From NCBI RefSeq assembly GCF_000006565.2, contig NC_031476.1:5641900-5705899 (forward strand): a stretch of 64,000 bases of DNA, given 5' to 3'. The notes under the pieces were generated by a model that saw only the letters and a program-made list of their open reading frames with translations, did not search any database and was not told where the DNA came from. Source of the DNA: Toxoplasma gondii ME49. Its lineage: Eukaryota; Apicomplexa; Conoidasida; Eucoccidiorida; Sarcocystidae. Position numbers and translations under genes: made by a program. Below, piece after piece: positions 23,484 to 37,600 of this stretch (the first letter of the stretch is position 1; each line of letters begins with the position of its first letter).

Positions 23484-26400
23484 GCGTGTATACGCAAGCT
23501 CTGACAGCAGCGGCAAAACGAGGTGACGAGGAAAGTTCACGCTGAGATCTACCCCACCAATCCAAATGGAGGAGAGTACAAGAGGGGAAATGAAAAGCCA
23601 AGGTGCGGCACTCACCGACCAGTTACCTGCTCCGCCTCACGAAACGCGAGTTTGCGGTTCGGTCAAGACGACGGCGCAGGCGCGGAGAGGCCACGTCTGC
23701 TCAACGGTGGAAGCCTGGTTTCTCTACAGAATCAAGGACGCATCCAGTTCCTGTGAATGTACGGAGCTACCGTATCAAGGAATAGGAAAAGAAACATTGG
23801 GAACAAGAACCGAGAAATGCTGCCGGCAGTGTCACCGGAATCAACCCACGGGTGTCAAGTGGCTGCTCTGCCCAACCCCTCTCCTTAATGCGGTTCTTTT
23901 GTATTCGTTGGACAACTTTATTGCTGGTGTATGTTTCGCCGTGATGCACGCCATCACACATCCCTCCGGTGCGGTTCGTTCGGCTGTCTTGAGCGTGAGA
24001 GTGGAGGGAACTCGCCGTGGAAATCCCCAAATACCGCATTGCCAGTGTACCAGCTAGTCTACTGGAGATATCAAGCCTGAATGCCTGTTGTTCAGCCACA
24101 AAAGACAGCGTCCGAGGAGAAGTACGCGAAACGAGAAGAAAACGGCAAATGCTGCCCCCCTCTCGCAGACCTAGACATCGTCCAACAGCAGGGACAGCCC
24201 TCCCTGGAGGGTGTGTTTGCGTACGCGCGAACAGAAAAAAACCTCTGTTCCATCTTCCGTTTCCACAGAAACGCTACCAAGTGCGCAACCTTGCTTTCTT
24301 CTGTCCCCTCAGCTGCTGTGGACGAGATCCGGGCAGAGGAGGCTCCAAAACATCCTGACTTTCGGTGGGGCATAGATGTGTCTGACAAGGTGGCACAATG
24401 TTTCCTCAACCGCAACAGCTAACACCCGCTCAGGATTCCAAGCGGGAAATAGAGTTTGAAAAGAAAAAACACGAACAAGAAACAAGCCTTAATAATACTC
24501 GCTGTTGCCAAGCTCTCCGTATTACGGCAACGCGATGCCGACACTTCCCCGAGGCCCCCCACGACGACCAGTCTAGCTTGCAAAGCGCTAGCAACGGGGC
24601 ACTTTAGCCCAAAAACTACGATTTCCTCCTCAAACGCGAAAGCTCCGGGGAAATGGCTTCGCCGTTGACGGAAACACCGGACTCGAGAGGGCAGCTTTCC
24701 ACTCGCACATGCACTCAGACAGTTTTGGTCGGCGGACTGGCAGGCCCGTCTTCGGCTAATTAGCGGAAACCGGACAAGTGGACAAGGTCGTCTGCATGCA
24801 CGTGTGCGTCGTCCACAGTCTGTTTAGCACGAGCACGCCTTTCGTCTCAGCATGTCTCTCCCACTTTATTAAATGGAGGCAAAGATCCATTTGTACACCC
24901 CGAGTATCCACGTTAGTGCGGCACACTTACGGTTCGCTTTTGGATTTGTAGTTTGAAGAACAGTACAGCTCTTTGAGATGCAGCCAGCGGGACGACAGTC
25001 AGCGTATTCAACAAATACGCCCGAAGGACGCTAAGTCCACAAGGTCGAAGAGAGAGAATAAAAGCCTTCCACTGCCAGAAATCTTTGTAGACAACCGAGG
25101 GTGCACTGATCAAATTTTGGTCAGATTTGACATGTCCAGTGGCTCGCTGGTGCCCGGATATGTCGAGCCCTGCGCCCGCTGCATCGTGTGAACACATAGA
25201 CGCGCACAGAGCATCACAATTTTCGAACACAGTCTAAAATTTCCGTAATGGTGTCTAAACTTCTACATACAAGCAGAATCAAATCGTCAGATCTCAAGGG
25301 AAATAGTGACGTATAGAGAAGCAGTGCACAGCTCGTTCCGGCGCGTACAAGGCGTTCACCTGGACTTTTCGTCGTACTACCAGCATGGTGTTTTTTGAGT
25401 TTACTGCTCTGTACGACTGACTCCAGTCATCGTTCCGTCTCCACCAGAGAAGTGACCGTATTTCTCCTAGCATTATATGCATGCCCGGTTTCCCTCCCTG
25501 CCCCACGAACACATCCCCTCTTTCCATTTGCATCCTGTGTAGGTCTCCGCCGCTCCATCAGCTTGTGAGTTCTCAGAGAAAAGAATAAAAATAGCACACG
25601 CATGATAGGCTTGCGTAGACCGGAACAGCCAGAGGTTGCAAGACGAAATGATAGGAAGGATGGTAACGGAACCAGACAGGTGACACGGAGTAGAGAATCC
25701 AGAGGAGGAACAGACGAAAAAAAAAGATGGGTGGGGGTCACAGGAAAACAAAAGGGCACTTGGAGAGAAGACTAACGCTACAAGCCTTCACCGTACCAAT
25801 ACATTGCTCATGTCTGTTAAGCAAAAGGTCCAACTACCGTCAAGCATATACGTGATCCCATTCTCTATTTTGGTTGCCTTATAGGTGCAAGAAAAGAATA
25901 ACATGAGAAGCCAGACACTCAGGGAATCCAACGAAATTATCGGGAGCGGTATTCTTCTGACAGCAAGAAACAGCGTAGAAATTCTGTTGGCGTAGTGATC
26001 TATTCACTCATCGTTTTGTCCACACGCGGACACGCTTTTGTCTGGCATTTTCTGTACACTTTCTCCCTGGTCTTTTCAGCTCTGGCTCTGCGTTAAAGCA
26101 GGGGCACGCGATATGGATGCGTTGTTGCACCCACTTCACCGTCTGGTGTAAGCAAGTTTATTTTTCATCGGAATCCATGCCGCCTGACAAGCATTCAAGA
26201 TGCAAGTGTCTGTACCTTTGTGTGCTGTCAGGTTATTCCATGCAAGTTGACTACCACTGGAAAGGCGATACTCCTGCCCTCGTATTTATAACATGCGCTG
26301 CGCAGTGTTACGTGCTCTAAAGTGGTGGAGGCCCTGCGGCAGCGCTCCCTGGCGGTCACGCATGAGGTCAAGCCTCCAATCGTCACAAGAAAAGGATATC

Positions 26401-28796
26401 CAGCTCTTTTTTGAACTTTCCTGCTCGGCAACAATTTGTCTCGTGGACCACACGCTCACGTTGCAGCCCGTAGCACCAGGGTGTCTCCCCTCCTCTCCAC
26501 AAGAGATGTCACAGTCGACGAACAGGCACACCAAACAACACCAGGCCGCTTCACCCTCCCCTGATGACCGCCTGAAGACTGATGTCTGACCACTCTCTGC
26601 GGAAGGTGCGCTTCCCGTGTTGGTTTAGAGACGACCTTGCATGCGCCGTAGAAAAAAGTAAACGTCGACGCACTCATCGCAGGTCCACTGCTGTTCCGAG
26701 TTCCGGTAAATATGGAGTGGACACCCAAATGACTACCAGAGTGTCCTAGCTGCTTAAGCTGACGCCCCACCTTTTCTGCAGAAATGACGTCGAGCTACTA
26801 AAGCTTTATGCCCGGAGGTTTTAAAAACCTGCTTTGCCATTTGGTGACTTGTTTCTCAGTCTTGATCGGGCGTCTGCATGTGTTGGCGTCTGCCGGCGTT
26901 GGAATTCACGAATTTGCCATCGTCGACGAATCATCAGAGGATGATCCAGTTGCACACGTACGCGTTTAAAACGTTCACACGGCTTTCGCATGGACAGAGA
27001 AAAACCGAATTCTGCTTCTGCTGTCTTTGATGTCTGCGCTTTTTGGAAAACACTCGCATGCAACTCTCTCGGGTCCCCAGAGTAGGTATGAGGATCATCC
27101 AGGGTGGCAGCCTGCTTACCGGAAGTGACGACCCACGCACGGGTGGCGCAGTTGTATTGCGGGAGTGCTGAAAGGGGGATATTTTCAGGACGAGCAGCGA
27201 TGGCGAGGGCCCCTGTCGCGAAAGGGTACCACCCGAAGCGGAAACGAGTTGCGAGTTTTTGTTCATCGTTATTAATCTGCCTTTACTAAGATTAAATAAA
27301 AAAAGCTCCAGTCCCGTGGGGTTACAGAATGGGAAAGGTGGAAAAACCGGTATATAGTCACCCGCACTCGTAGAGCCCTGACGTTTGCCTCCACACACTC
27401 TGTCGCGCCCTACTGCGTCGCCAGGCGTGGAAGTGCTCTTTCTTCCTTTGTGCGTCGGCCTTCCTTGGCGGTGTGTCTCTGGGGTTCTTCGCCTTATTTG
27501 GGATAAATTGCACCCTGTACAGCGATGCAACCGTACTCTCGAAGGACTGAGTAGGATATCCAAGGACTTCCGTGTATCTGTCAGTGGATAAGTGCTGCAG
27601 GCACTCTGTGACTGACACGAGGCGTCGCAAAGCGCCGCTTTTTTGCGGTGGAAGCAACAGCATAACTGTAGATGACCCCCCGATGGCGCGGAAGACGTAA
27701 CCTTGCATTTTCACGGGCAATTCACATGAACAACTGCTGATAGGGATCGTGAGAGCCATATGCACGACGTTTAGTCACTCCCATCGTGGCGACAGCCTCC
27801 ACGTGACACGGCGTGGCGGCCGGGGTTGTTCGTTGCGGTTTGGACGCTTGGTACGGTTGGAAGGATGCAGTTCCAGCAAACTGGAAAGGGAAATCCAGCA
27901 GACACAAATCGTGCGGATATTAAGCGGCATTATTCGGTGCATGCTACATTTCCCGCACTGTATGGCTCACGGGGGCCGATGAACACCTCTAGGCTCACGC
28001 ACGTGTCGGGCCAGAATTTTCCAGCAGCCCAACAACTGCGAAGTACGTTCCTACGGGAGGAATCGGTTCAATGCATTCATTGTTGTTATTGCTCAGTGGA
28101 TATTCCATCATATTTCTCGAAATGAACCTGAGTACCGTCGCCGTGGATTGTCTCCGTGGACTGCTGGTAGTTTTTTGTTATACCGCAAACGCGTGAATTT
28201 TTCCACGCTTAGGGGGGGGGCGCAAGGAAGCGTTTTCTAGTGGTTCAGGCTTATCCTTGGAGCTGGCAGTGTTCTTTCAGATATCACATTGGCAATAGTT
28301 GTATGCGTAAGAGAAGCGCCGCGAAATGTAATTACCGTGACGTGGTCACTTTACGGTTTTCTGAAGGTGCGGTCTCTAGCAAGCAGAAGTGTTGGATGAA
28401 GCCCGAGTGGATAATTTTAAACAAAAGGCTCTACAGCGCTACGACTGATCACGCGTTCACTGTGGCAGCCCGAGATTCTTCGTCACGGATCTGAAGAGGT
28501 TCTTTGTCGCCAGGATCCCCTGGCGTCCAGTCTTCGGGTTCTGGGTTCTGGCACAGTCCGTGGCGTTTTACCTGTGTCTTGCGAGCGCATTTCGCTGTGT
28601 ACGATTGCAGGCATGTCGAGTGTGGCCATGTGTTGGGTGCAGTTTCTTCCTGCGTCGTGTTTCCTGCAGCCGCAGTGTTCGCCGGCTCCTGATTCCGCTC
28701 TTTTCGGAATAACGCTCGGTACGCGTCTCGCACGTGCGTAATTCTGTTTTGGTCCAAGAACGTGCTCGACTCGAGGATTTCTCCGCAAGGAGAGCG
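23484..28796. other. divergent intergenic region between minus-strand nuclear protein and FCP1-like gene
   Basis: About 5.3 kb with few long open frames, apart from the candidates at 24081-24422 and 26934-27563 (209 codons, minus, no motif). It should hold the promoters and 5' UTRs of both divergent genes. No repeat family or RNA gene is recognised. A G-run is present near 28211-28219. Confidence 0.4.
24081..24422 (+). CDS. candidate small protein of 113 residues
   Basis: An ATG-started frame encodes a product with balanced composition (MPVVQPQKTASEEKYAKREE at the start, HPDFRWGIDVSDKVAQCF near the end) and ends at TAA. No signal peptide, membrane segment or family is seen. It lies alone in the divergent intergenic region. 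Its composition looks more protein-like than that of neighbouring random frames, but the antisense strand is also open, and chance cannot be excluded. Confidence 0.3.
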   Translation: MPVVQPQKTASEEKYAKREENGKCCPPLADLDIVQQQGQPSLEGVFAYARTEKNLCSIFRFHRNATKCATLLSSVPSAAVDEIRAEEAPKHPDFRWGIDVSDKVAQCFLNRNS

Positions 28797-31700
28797 ATGA
28801 CAAACGGCGGGGATCCACCTAGTGGGGTATGTAATAGAGCTGGTGGATTTAACTCTGCGACCCCAACGAGACCGACGCGGCAGGGTGGTCTGGCGTCTCC
28901 TTCAGAGCGGGGAGGTGGCCCCGTAGATGATCGGATACCTCGAGCGGTGCCCGGGGATTTCGCTTCTCATTTACCGCTTGCATACCTTCCTATGAAGATG
29001 TCCGCGTCCGGTCCGTCTCCTGTGGGACCCGTTGATGCTGTTGTCGCGTATCCGCCTCAGTCACTGCTAGGCCAGCCTGGGTCTGTTGGGCTTGTGAGAC
29101 CAGCTGATCTGGCACAAGCGGGAATGCCACGTGGGGAGGACTATCAGGAAGAAGGTGGCTTTCAGGGTCGATCACGAAGTCGAGAACCACGCTTTGGGGG
29201 CAGCAGCGCTGTGGTGAGCTCACGTGGATTTCCCCGAATGAGGCATGCAGGACATGGTTTTGCTGCTTCGGGGGGTCCGAGACCCGGCGGTAGTTCACCG
29301 GGAGGGTTAGGCGGCGCTGGAGGTAACGAGGGGTCTGGACGTGGCGACTTAGACCACGTACGAGATATTAGAAGTTTCCCAAATGTCAAGCAATCATTCC
29401 GACCTAGAGCGGTTTCGGGGCCCTCGGATCCCCCGGGGGCGGGGACTCACCACTTAGGGAACTGCCGCGATGTGCGTCAATTCGACCTTAGCAGTCACGC
29501 TGCGCAGCAGTTTCCAGTGAAGAGTGGCTCTGCCGCGAAGGAAGGAGCTGCAGACCACCCCGGAAATTTCGCAGGTAATTCCGCAGGGGCTTGGTCTGGC
29601 AGGGATTCACACCACGACAGCGGGTCTGCCAGTGTGTGCCCGACTGGTGACGGGGGGCGTGATTTCGGAGGTGGCCAGCAGCGCAAGCGACGCCCTTTGG
29701 CGTTGTCACGGAGCCGGCGAGGGTTTGACGGACGTCGAACAAGTGTGTACGCAGATCAAATCATTAGTTACCAGCACGGCGGACTGTGTCCAAAACGGGT
29801 CAAGGCCGCGTTTATGAGTGTGGCACAGGCGGCTGGCCAACCGTTCTTGGTCATGCCGCGGCACATGCGGTTGGACGACACGTGTGCGGGCATACCGCCG
29901 GATGCGCTTGGAGGGTTGAGGAATCCCGCCGGTAGCTTGGACCCCTCGGGGAGTAGAGATAAAGCGGGCATCTGGGATGGCGGAGCGGCCGCCCAGCTTA
30001 ACTCGACCTCCGGCTTAGCTGATGGAGTGTCCACTCAGATGAGCTGTCCGTCTCCCTGGAATGGAGCTGGGGGACACGCTGACACAGAGGATTCTGTTCT
30101 GCATATGAGTGAGGTCAGCGCAGATGAGAGCGACGATGAAATGGAAGACGGTGAGGTGGAGGAGGCGAAGAAAGACGGTCGGACGACACGTTCGGGACAG
30201 GAAGAAGTCATATCGGGAGTTGCTCGACCGTACTCCCAGGGGGCGGCAGAGCCTGTTCCGGGAGCGACGGACAAATCTGCTCCTTCGTTCGCAGGCGCAA
30301 CAGATGCACACCGGGAGGGTCAAGCTGCTACTGTGCCTAATAATTGGGGCTCCTTCAACTCTCCTGGAGGCTTGTCTGTCTCTTTTGAGGGTGGTTTCGG
30401 TGTCTCAGCACCCCTACTTCCGTCGGGAGTCGCGTCAGAGGCTCCTAGTTTACTCGGACCAGCCCCGCGAGGAGCGTTGTTCCGACCTCCGTCTTCATGT
30501 GCCGCGACTGCTTTTGGTAACACAGGCACCAGAAACAACACTTCAGAGCATCGGCCTTTTGCTGACACGTCTGCGGGTGGGGCACTAGTGACTTCAGCAG
30601 GTGCAGTTGATGGCCAGAGTAGCTTGAGGTCGCAGACAGTTCCAGGACAATCACCGATGAGTTTTCCCGCACTCGGCACTGCAAATGCTTCTGAGCGTAG
30701 TTCAAGCATGGGCCGGGCACGGCCTGTAGATCCGCGATTGCTGCGACAACGAAAGCAGCATAATGCGGATGGAGCTGTGTCTGCGCCGCCGCATGAAATA
30801 AACGATTCGAGTGGCGAGACGCTCTTATCTTCAGAATGTGCTTCGGGAATGGAGAAAACATGCGCGTTAGGAGATAAGGCTCCATCCGAAGTGATTCGCT
30901 ATGTTAGCTCTATTGATAGAAGCGTTTTGGAGCTTAAAAACCCTCCGACGCCTCCCCCGCCTGGCACGCTACCACCGGAGCTTCAGAACACGTGCGTGGC
31001 GCGAGGCAAGTTACCTCTCTTGCTGGACCTGGACAACACGCTGCTGCATGCTCAGGCAGCATCAGCCACTGGCTGCGACGTGCGGCTACAGGATTGGATT
31101 GATCCGTATGGAGAACCCGAACTGTATCGATTTGAGCTGCCGTGCAACCGCAAGACTTATTATATGAAACTTCGACCCCATCTGAGGACGTTCTTGAAGA
31201 AGCTGGAGCCGTTCTACGAGATGAGCGTGTACACAAATGCTACTCAAGAATACGCCGACATAGTCATCGCGATTTTGGATGGCAATCGTCAACTTTTCCA
31301 GGATCGGTAAGTAAAGAGTAGGCGGTTTCTAGGAAGAAGGAACGCTTAAAACCGTTGTAAGGAGTCCGCTACACCCAAGACAAACTAGTTGACCTAGCTC
31401 GGTTCAGGTAACCCTACATCAAGCGGGGAATGATGAAGCACTTCTTTCAGAGCGAAGATGCATGCGAAGCAGAAAGAGTCTTCGGGTATGTTGTGGGGGA
31501 ATGGATCAGTCTATGATTTTAAACCAGGTGAGCGGTCCGAACAAGTCATTTTGCGAGCAAGCATGCAGGTTGCTCTCAAAGTCTCCCGCGTAAGCATCGG
31601 TATCGTTTCGCTGTACCTATGCCCGTTTACATAGTTTGACACCTGTGTTGTTGGGAAGTTTCTCGTGTTGCGCGATGTCGCAGTGAACCCGGTTTTAGTC

Positions 31701-34652
31701 CCAGGGAGTGACGCAGCGGGCTGTCGGGAGGCTGATGACTGATCTGCTGGTTCTTCGGATGCCACACAGACCACCAAAGTGTATCGTAGTCAGGTTTGAC
31801 TAGATTAGGTGTCATACAAGGCAAGGTGGTTGGACAGGCAGTCCCACTAGAAGAGGAACCGGCACGTACGCACAAAGTTACAATGGAATCCACTTGAGCA
31901 CCTTTGCTCATCGGTGAAACACCAACTGTTGAACTGCAGAACGACCCTGTTTGGCGCACTGTTGTACCGGTTACAGTTTGGTTTTTCGGCACTAGTTTGT
32001 TTTTTCGTTAGCACCGTTTGCTGTAGCTTCTCATGCCAAATTCCACTAAGGCCGCCCAACACTAGAGCAAAAGTGGGCGTCGCTCACAACGATGGTAACT
32101 TGTGGCAACACATGCTGGCTTGCATAATATTGGTGCGGCGGGCAGCACGCCACCACAGCCAAAAAACAGACAAATTTCGCGACCAAATTCATCACGAAGC
32201 CGAAGGTGGTGACGACCGAAGTTGTCGTTTCTGACTGTGTGGTCGAGGTTACAAAGTCACTGTGAAGTACGTGTACACGTGGAAAATTGCTGTTGCCTTG
32301 GGCTCGTCGTCTCACTCAAAAGATCCTTTGAAAGTGATACAAAAGCAGATCCCGCACGCCGGAGATCGCTGTCGCAGACAGCTTCGACTGTCACGCTTCA
32401 CTTATGTCGAAGCGTGCATGGGTCTGAAGGCAAGGCGGGCAGATGGAATGGGATCCATGTACAGCGGTTTACGGTGACAGTGCGGTGGCACTCGGTTTTG
32501 CAATTGGACGCAGCGGTGGGACAGTGTGTCAGAAAGAATGTTGACGTTCTGCAAGCCGCTGGTCGGCAGGTTTTTATCAGGAAACTGCCACTCGACGGCA
32601 CGAAAATGCCGACCTCTGCTTCATCCGAGCAAGGCGATGTCCGGGACAAAAGTGTGTAATGTTCCAGAACGAGTCGTGTTACGGCCGAAGATGGAAGAGA
32701 CGAAAATAAGCAGCGACATGTGGAGCGTAACAGGGTGCGTCGGTGTTCATACGGTAAAGACAGGTTTCGACACATGCAGGTCCAGTACGCGAGAGCGAAG
32801 CGTTGAAGTCCATGTGTGTCCTGTGTGTGTCCCTTGCATGTCCCTAGGATTGTCGCACGTGACAGTGGCTTCAGAGGAGAGGCATCAGAAAATAAAGCCG
32901 TCCGCCGACTGTACGAAGGCATGGATAAAAGGTGCATTGTTGCCTTCGATGATCGGCAGAACATCTGGACAGACTTGCCTCTAACTCACGTAGTAAAGGC
33001 ACAACATTATGACTTCTTCGACTCGCATAAGACAGAGCTGAACGCTTACTACCCCCCTTTATCGAACGGCATTGAAGGCATGACAGCACCGGACGTTCTG
33101 GGGAATAGACAAAACGAGGACGAGGGCGTGATGGATCCGGTTGGCTGTGGTTCTTTTCCCCCGGTGGGACAAGATACACAGTCAACTAACACACCTGTTC
33201 AACAGCATCTAAGTCGAGCGGCTGCAGACGGGAAAAAGCCCTGTGACTGGGACAGGCATTTGGAATGCATGCTGAAGTTGTTTTTGCATCTTCATGCGGA
33301 GTTCTTCAAGGATCCAGTCAATGCCAAGTATGACAACGAGGGGGAAGTGGGACGATCTGTCGCGTAGTTGGACGCCAATGCACGGGTTTGGCGAGTCACC
33401 TCGAAGTCCACGAGAATGTTGTTGAGTGCTTGCCACTTGATGGCCTGAACGAGTGTTTAGATGCCTAAGAAACTGGATGGTTTGTCTCTGTAGGGTCGTA
33501 CTACTCTTAGATATGTTACCCTTCTGCAGGGTCTAGGTCTGATTCGGAATTGCAGCTGGAGGTTGCTTCTGGCACGATATTTCCCGTAATGTGTCTCCTG
33601 TTACGCTCTGTATTGCCAAAGAAGTCGTGTGGGGGGGTACCCCGGTGGGTGTGAGTGCCAGGGGGTCGTGTGTGTTGGTTTCTTTGTTTGCAGCATTGGC
33701 GCGATCCTGTGCAATTTCCAGCAAAAGGTACTCTCCGGTGTAGGGATTTTCTTCACGGGTTTTAGAAAAACCTTTTCTCCAGGAGCTGCGGTAGCTGACT
33801 GCGAAGAACGGCAGGCCGAACTTGCGCAGCGCCTCGGTGCGAAGGTATACAAGAGGTTCGACGAGGAAGGAGTAACTCATGTTGTGGCCGGAAAAAACAA
33901 CACGAATAACATGCTTGCCTGCAAGTAAGGAAGATTCTGTGTTACTAGTCAGCAAGTGGGGGCCGCAGTTCTTACCAGTACTAGAGAGTACCTGTAGCTC
34001 TGTGGCGATAACAGTGAAAATGCAGCTTTGCTCAGTAGTGTTTTGCCTGTTTTTTATTGTGACTCAAAATTGCGTGTTTCTCCCCTGGCATTTCGATGTT
34101 TTGTTTATTGTGGTGGGTATGTACAGGGAAAATACGAAGCTCGCCCGTGTGCACACACTGTGGCTGTATTGCTGTGAGGCTGCACTGGCACGGGTGCCTG
34201 AGTCTGCGTTTGACGCTGACACACTGTGCACTTACTACGACAACAGCCCTCCGACTGCTCCTTACCGCGATCACTGGGTGCATCTCGCCCAAGAAAAGCC
34301 GACTGCAGAGCACGAACCAGCTCATCCGTTTCCTCCACCGGAGAGCCTTCCCGTACGAGAATTCCTTAGCACTGGCTCGTACAGTGACGGCGCAACACTA
34401 ACGTCGCCGTACGAGGAGTTGTTGTTCATATGGCGGCCAGAGAAGCAGATGATTCGGCAGTTATACGCTAGTGATGAAAGTCGCGGCTTGTCTCTACCAT
34501 CGGCCAGCTCAAAAGGAGCGTCTGTAGTGACGTCGGTGACGGGCACCCCTGGTGGGTCGTTGTGTGGTACTTTGTTAGGTCCTGGTCAGCCCACTGGCCA
34601 GGGCATGATTGGTGCCACTTCCCACCCCCAGTCGCAGCGGCTTCATGCCTAG
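28797..34652 (+). CDS. FCP1-type RNA polymerase II CTD phosphatase with BRCT domain
   Basis: Four exons join in phase: 28797-31306 (GTAAGT), 32848-33327 (GTATGA), 33694-33924 (GTAAGG) and 34127-34652 (TAG), giving 1248 residues. The first 700 or so residues are Gly/Ser/Pro-rich and disordered, with an acidic patch (SADESDDEMEDGEVEEA). The phosphatase domain starts at about residue 740: LLLDLDNTLLHA is the DxDx(T/V) signature with the phospho-acceptor aspartate, followed by KLRPHLRTFLKKLE and MSVYTNATQEYAD, then across the splice FQDR-IVARDSG and CIVAFDDRQNIWTDL. Exons 3-4 encode a BRCT domain (KVLSGVGIFFTGF, EEGVTHVVAG, KLARVHTLWLYCC). FCP1 removes phosphate from the polymerase C-terminal repeat, mainly Ser2, to recycle the enzyme. 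The ATG at 28797 was chosen; an upstream in-frame GTG is not needed. The domain order phosphatase then BRCT is that of FCP1 rather than small SCP phosphatases. Confidence 0.93.
31307..32847 (+). other. first intron of the FCP1-like gene
   Basis: A 1.5-kb intron from GTAAGT to CCCTAG. It contains only short open frames. Splicing across it restores the continuous family sequence FQDR-IVARD, so nothing in between is required. Confidence 0.85.
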
Positions 34653-37600
34653 ACTGCAATATTCTGCCGTGACCCACAGTTCTATGAAAAGGTGGGCAAC
34701 TTAATTAGGCCACGTGTTGGCGTGTCCGCAGCCAACGTACACCCGTTGGACTTGGCCCGTCAGCATCAATAATGGCGCGTCTGCTTCTCAGGAATAGCAA
34801 AAGGGAACTTTACGACGGACCCTTGTCTACTGATCGGAGAAACTGTTTTCTGGGGAAAACACTTTTTAGGTAGCCACATCGCTACGAGGCACATGCAGCG
34901 TGTCCTTGAATGAATACACAGAAGCTGGAAATTGCGCCTTGGTGTGTCCACCCACTATGCCGTATTCGTTGTGGCTTGCTCTCGTGACATTCTGGCCAGT
35001 CGCTGTTTCGTAGTCACAGTACAACGCGCAGTTTCCGGAACTCGAGTGTTTGATTTTGCGTCAAATCGCAGCGAGAATCCCTTCTTCGATGCCACGTAGG
35101 ACTACTGGCTGCATATGCGTTGTAGGTTGAGTTAGCTCGTTCGATCCACAAAATAGGTGATAAAAATCTACTACGGCAGTGTTCTGGCGATTATGGCTGT
35201 CGACGGAAGGCGATTTCGTTGAAATCAGTTCATCGAAAGCAGTGCGGTCTCACGGAATGTAAAATGGTTTCGCCCGGAGTATCCGAAGCTTTAATTGCTC
35301 GTTACGTGGGGCTTTTGGGAGGCAACTGTTGATGGAAATGCTATGCGGTTTAGCCTAGAACGCTGCTTTACGCTACGAGTGAATACATGGAAGGGATCGT
35401 GGAAAGGAGCAGAGGGTCCCTAAATTGTATCGAATAGCACCTAAAGGTACACGGGAGGACTACTGTGGGAGGGAAGTGCTGAAGAAAAAGAAACTATGAG
35501 AAGTGACTCGTAAGACATTCGGTTTTCGAACGTCAGTGGAGTGTACTTAATGGAGAAATTGCTCTCTTATTCGACAGATACAATGACAAACAACGAAAAA
35601 GCGGTCGTGGACGGACGGTTACTATACTCGATATAGGAAACAGGAAATACAACAGAAGAAAAGTTAACAGGAGCTCAGGAGGAAGTCGAAGCCGCAGTGT
35701 AATGTTGTGATGGTCTTGTGGTAATGTAAGGGGCGAATGCCAACACGGGGGCTTTCATCCTCAATAGAAGGATGAGGGGTAAACAGCTGGAAACAGTTAA
35801 ATGGGACGTGAAGCACGGCGCTGAATGTAGGGATGTGCCATTGATAGCCAGAGTTACGTTCCAGGTTCCTTCTCCATGCGTTACAATTATGGGTAGAATC
35901 ACTCGCTACGCGAACGAATTGGCGCCATGAATTGTAGGTTCTCTGGTGTGAGATGAGAAGTCAAGACTCGCCTTTTAAACGTCATTTTCGTTTTACATTT
36001 CGCTGTTGAGCCCAATCGTGTTTGAAGAATCACTTCACCCGCGCAGTTCCCGTTCTCTGAGAACTGCGACCTGCTTTCGGCCCACAGCACGCAGTTCAAG
36101 AAGCGATATCGTTGGCGAGGAAGCAGTGAAAATGAACTCGAGTTCATTGAGGCATGCAGCGCTTGTAGCCCCCGTATTGTGTGTGCATCCATCACGCCGC
36201 GGGGCGGACGTGTACGCTATTTGGAGACAATGTCATTCTGCCGAGTTGTGTTTTAAGATATCGGCCGCTGATGACGCAGAATGTTAATTTCCTCTATACC
36301 TGCGTACCCCTAAGAGTATTTCTTTTCTACGGCGCCGGCAACCGCCGCCACCGCTTCTGATTAACTGGAGCGAACATGTAAAGTCCGAAGGACTAGTCAT
36401 GAGAAAGTAACAGTTCTCTCAGGGGGACAATTTAGGCTCAGCGGGTAAGGGATATACTATATCGGACAGTCATGAGAAAGGAAGTAACTGCCTTGTTTCT
36501 CACGGGGCTGGAACTGACGAACCTTCTGATCGAGTCAGAACAGTCTGGAACGGAAAGGTCCCGGAGAATAAATGCTATAGTCATGCTTCTTCGAATCGGG
36601 GTGACAAACGCATCACCTATCAATTCGCAGGTTGATTCTGTTTAGCGTAAAAGCAAAGCATGACACATTCATGATGCTTGATGCCCCGTATTGTATGTTG
36701 TGGTTCTTGTTCTGCATGCACGTTAACAGTTAACGAAGTATTACGCCATCCTTTCCTACTTTTGAATCGCAAGAAAAGACAACGCGCAGCAAACCCTTTC
36801 GAAGTTCTTTTCCAGGGAGCGCGCGAACATTGAGGAGGCGAATATCTTTTATGCTTTCCTTATAGTCGTATCCTCGTCTCTGTATGCCAGCCCTCATTGT
36901 GGCAGCTTGTACGTGTGTTCCAGTTTTTAAGTGAGAAACCCTAGGGGATTTGCGTTTCCATTAGTTCCCTCGCCACTGGGACACCACTTCTACTGAGCAG
37001 TGGCTCCCTTAGTAGTCACTGTGTCACTGTTCGAGTTGAAGAGAATACAATCATTTCCCCACCCTTTCAGCAAGCAGCGGTTTCAGTAGCGACACGGTAG
37101 CTAACATGCAACTAATATGGGCTTTGAAAAGAAGAACTGTAGTTCCTACAGTTATTACACGACAACCAATGCATACACATGAGGGACCTGTCGGATAAAG
37201 TACCCTACACCGTCAGAAATTGAACTTAAAGGTATTTCATCTTTGTTGTTTTTACATGACATAACGACGTACGAGAGACGATACATAAATAACATCGCCC
37301 ACTGGGTGTATCCCGGACTCACCCTGATGCAGGCACTCCGTGTCTGCATGCACTTTTGCGTTCGTGATGGACGTGATGGTTTTCGGCTATGAGTCGCGAA
37401 CTATGTGCAACAAGACTGAGACTGCATTGACAGGGTGCAGGAGAGCGCGGGTAGGTTACATTCTGAATTCGAACGAGATCGCGTATTGGGCGAGGAACGT
37501 CGCGGATCGTCACGCTTCTCGCATCACGGGAAGTCTTTCAGGACTGTCCTTGCAGCCAGGAAAGGTTTCACTTCCGAGAAAGCTAAGCTCTGTTTCCTCT

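Noticed and set aside
31408..31490. Protein-like stretch inside the first FCP1 intron
   Set aside because: Direct joining of the first and second exons restores the conserved FQDR-IVARD sequence, so inserting this piece would break the family alignment.
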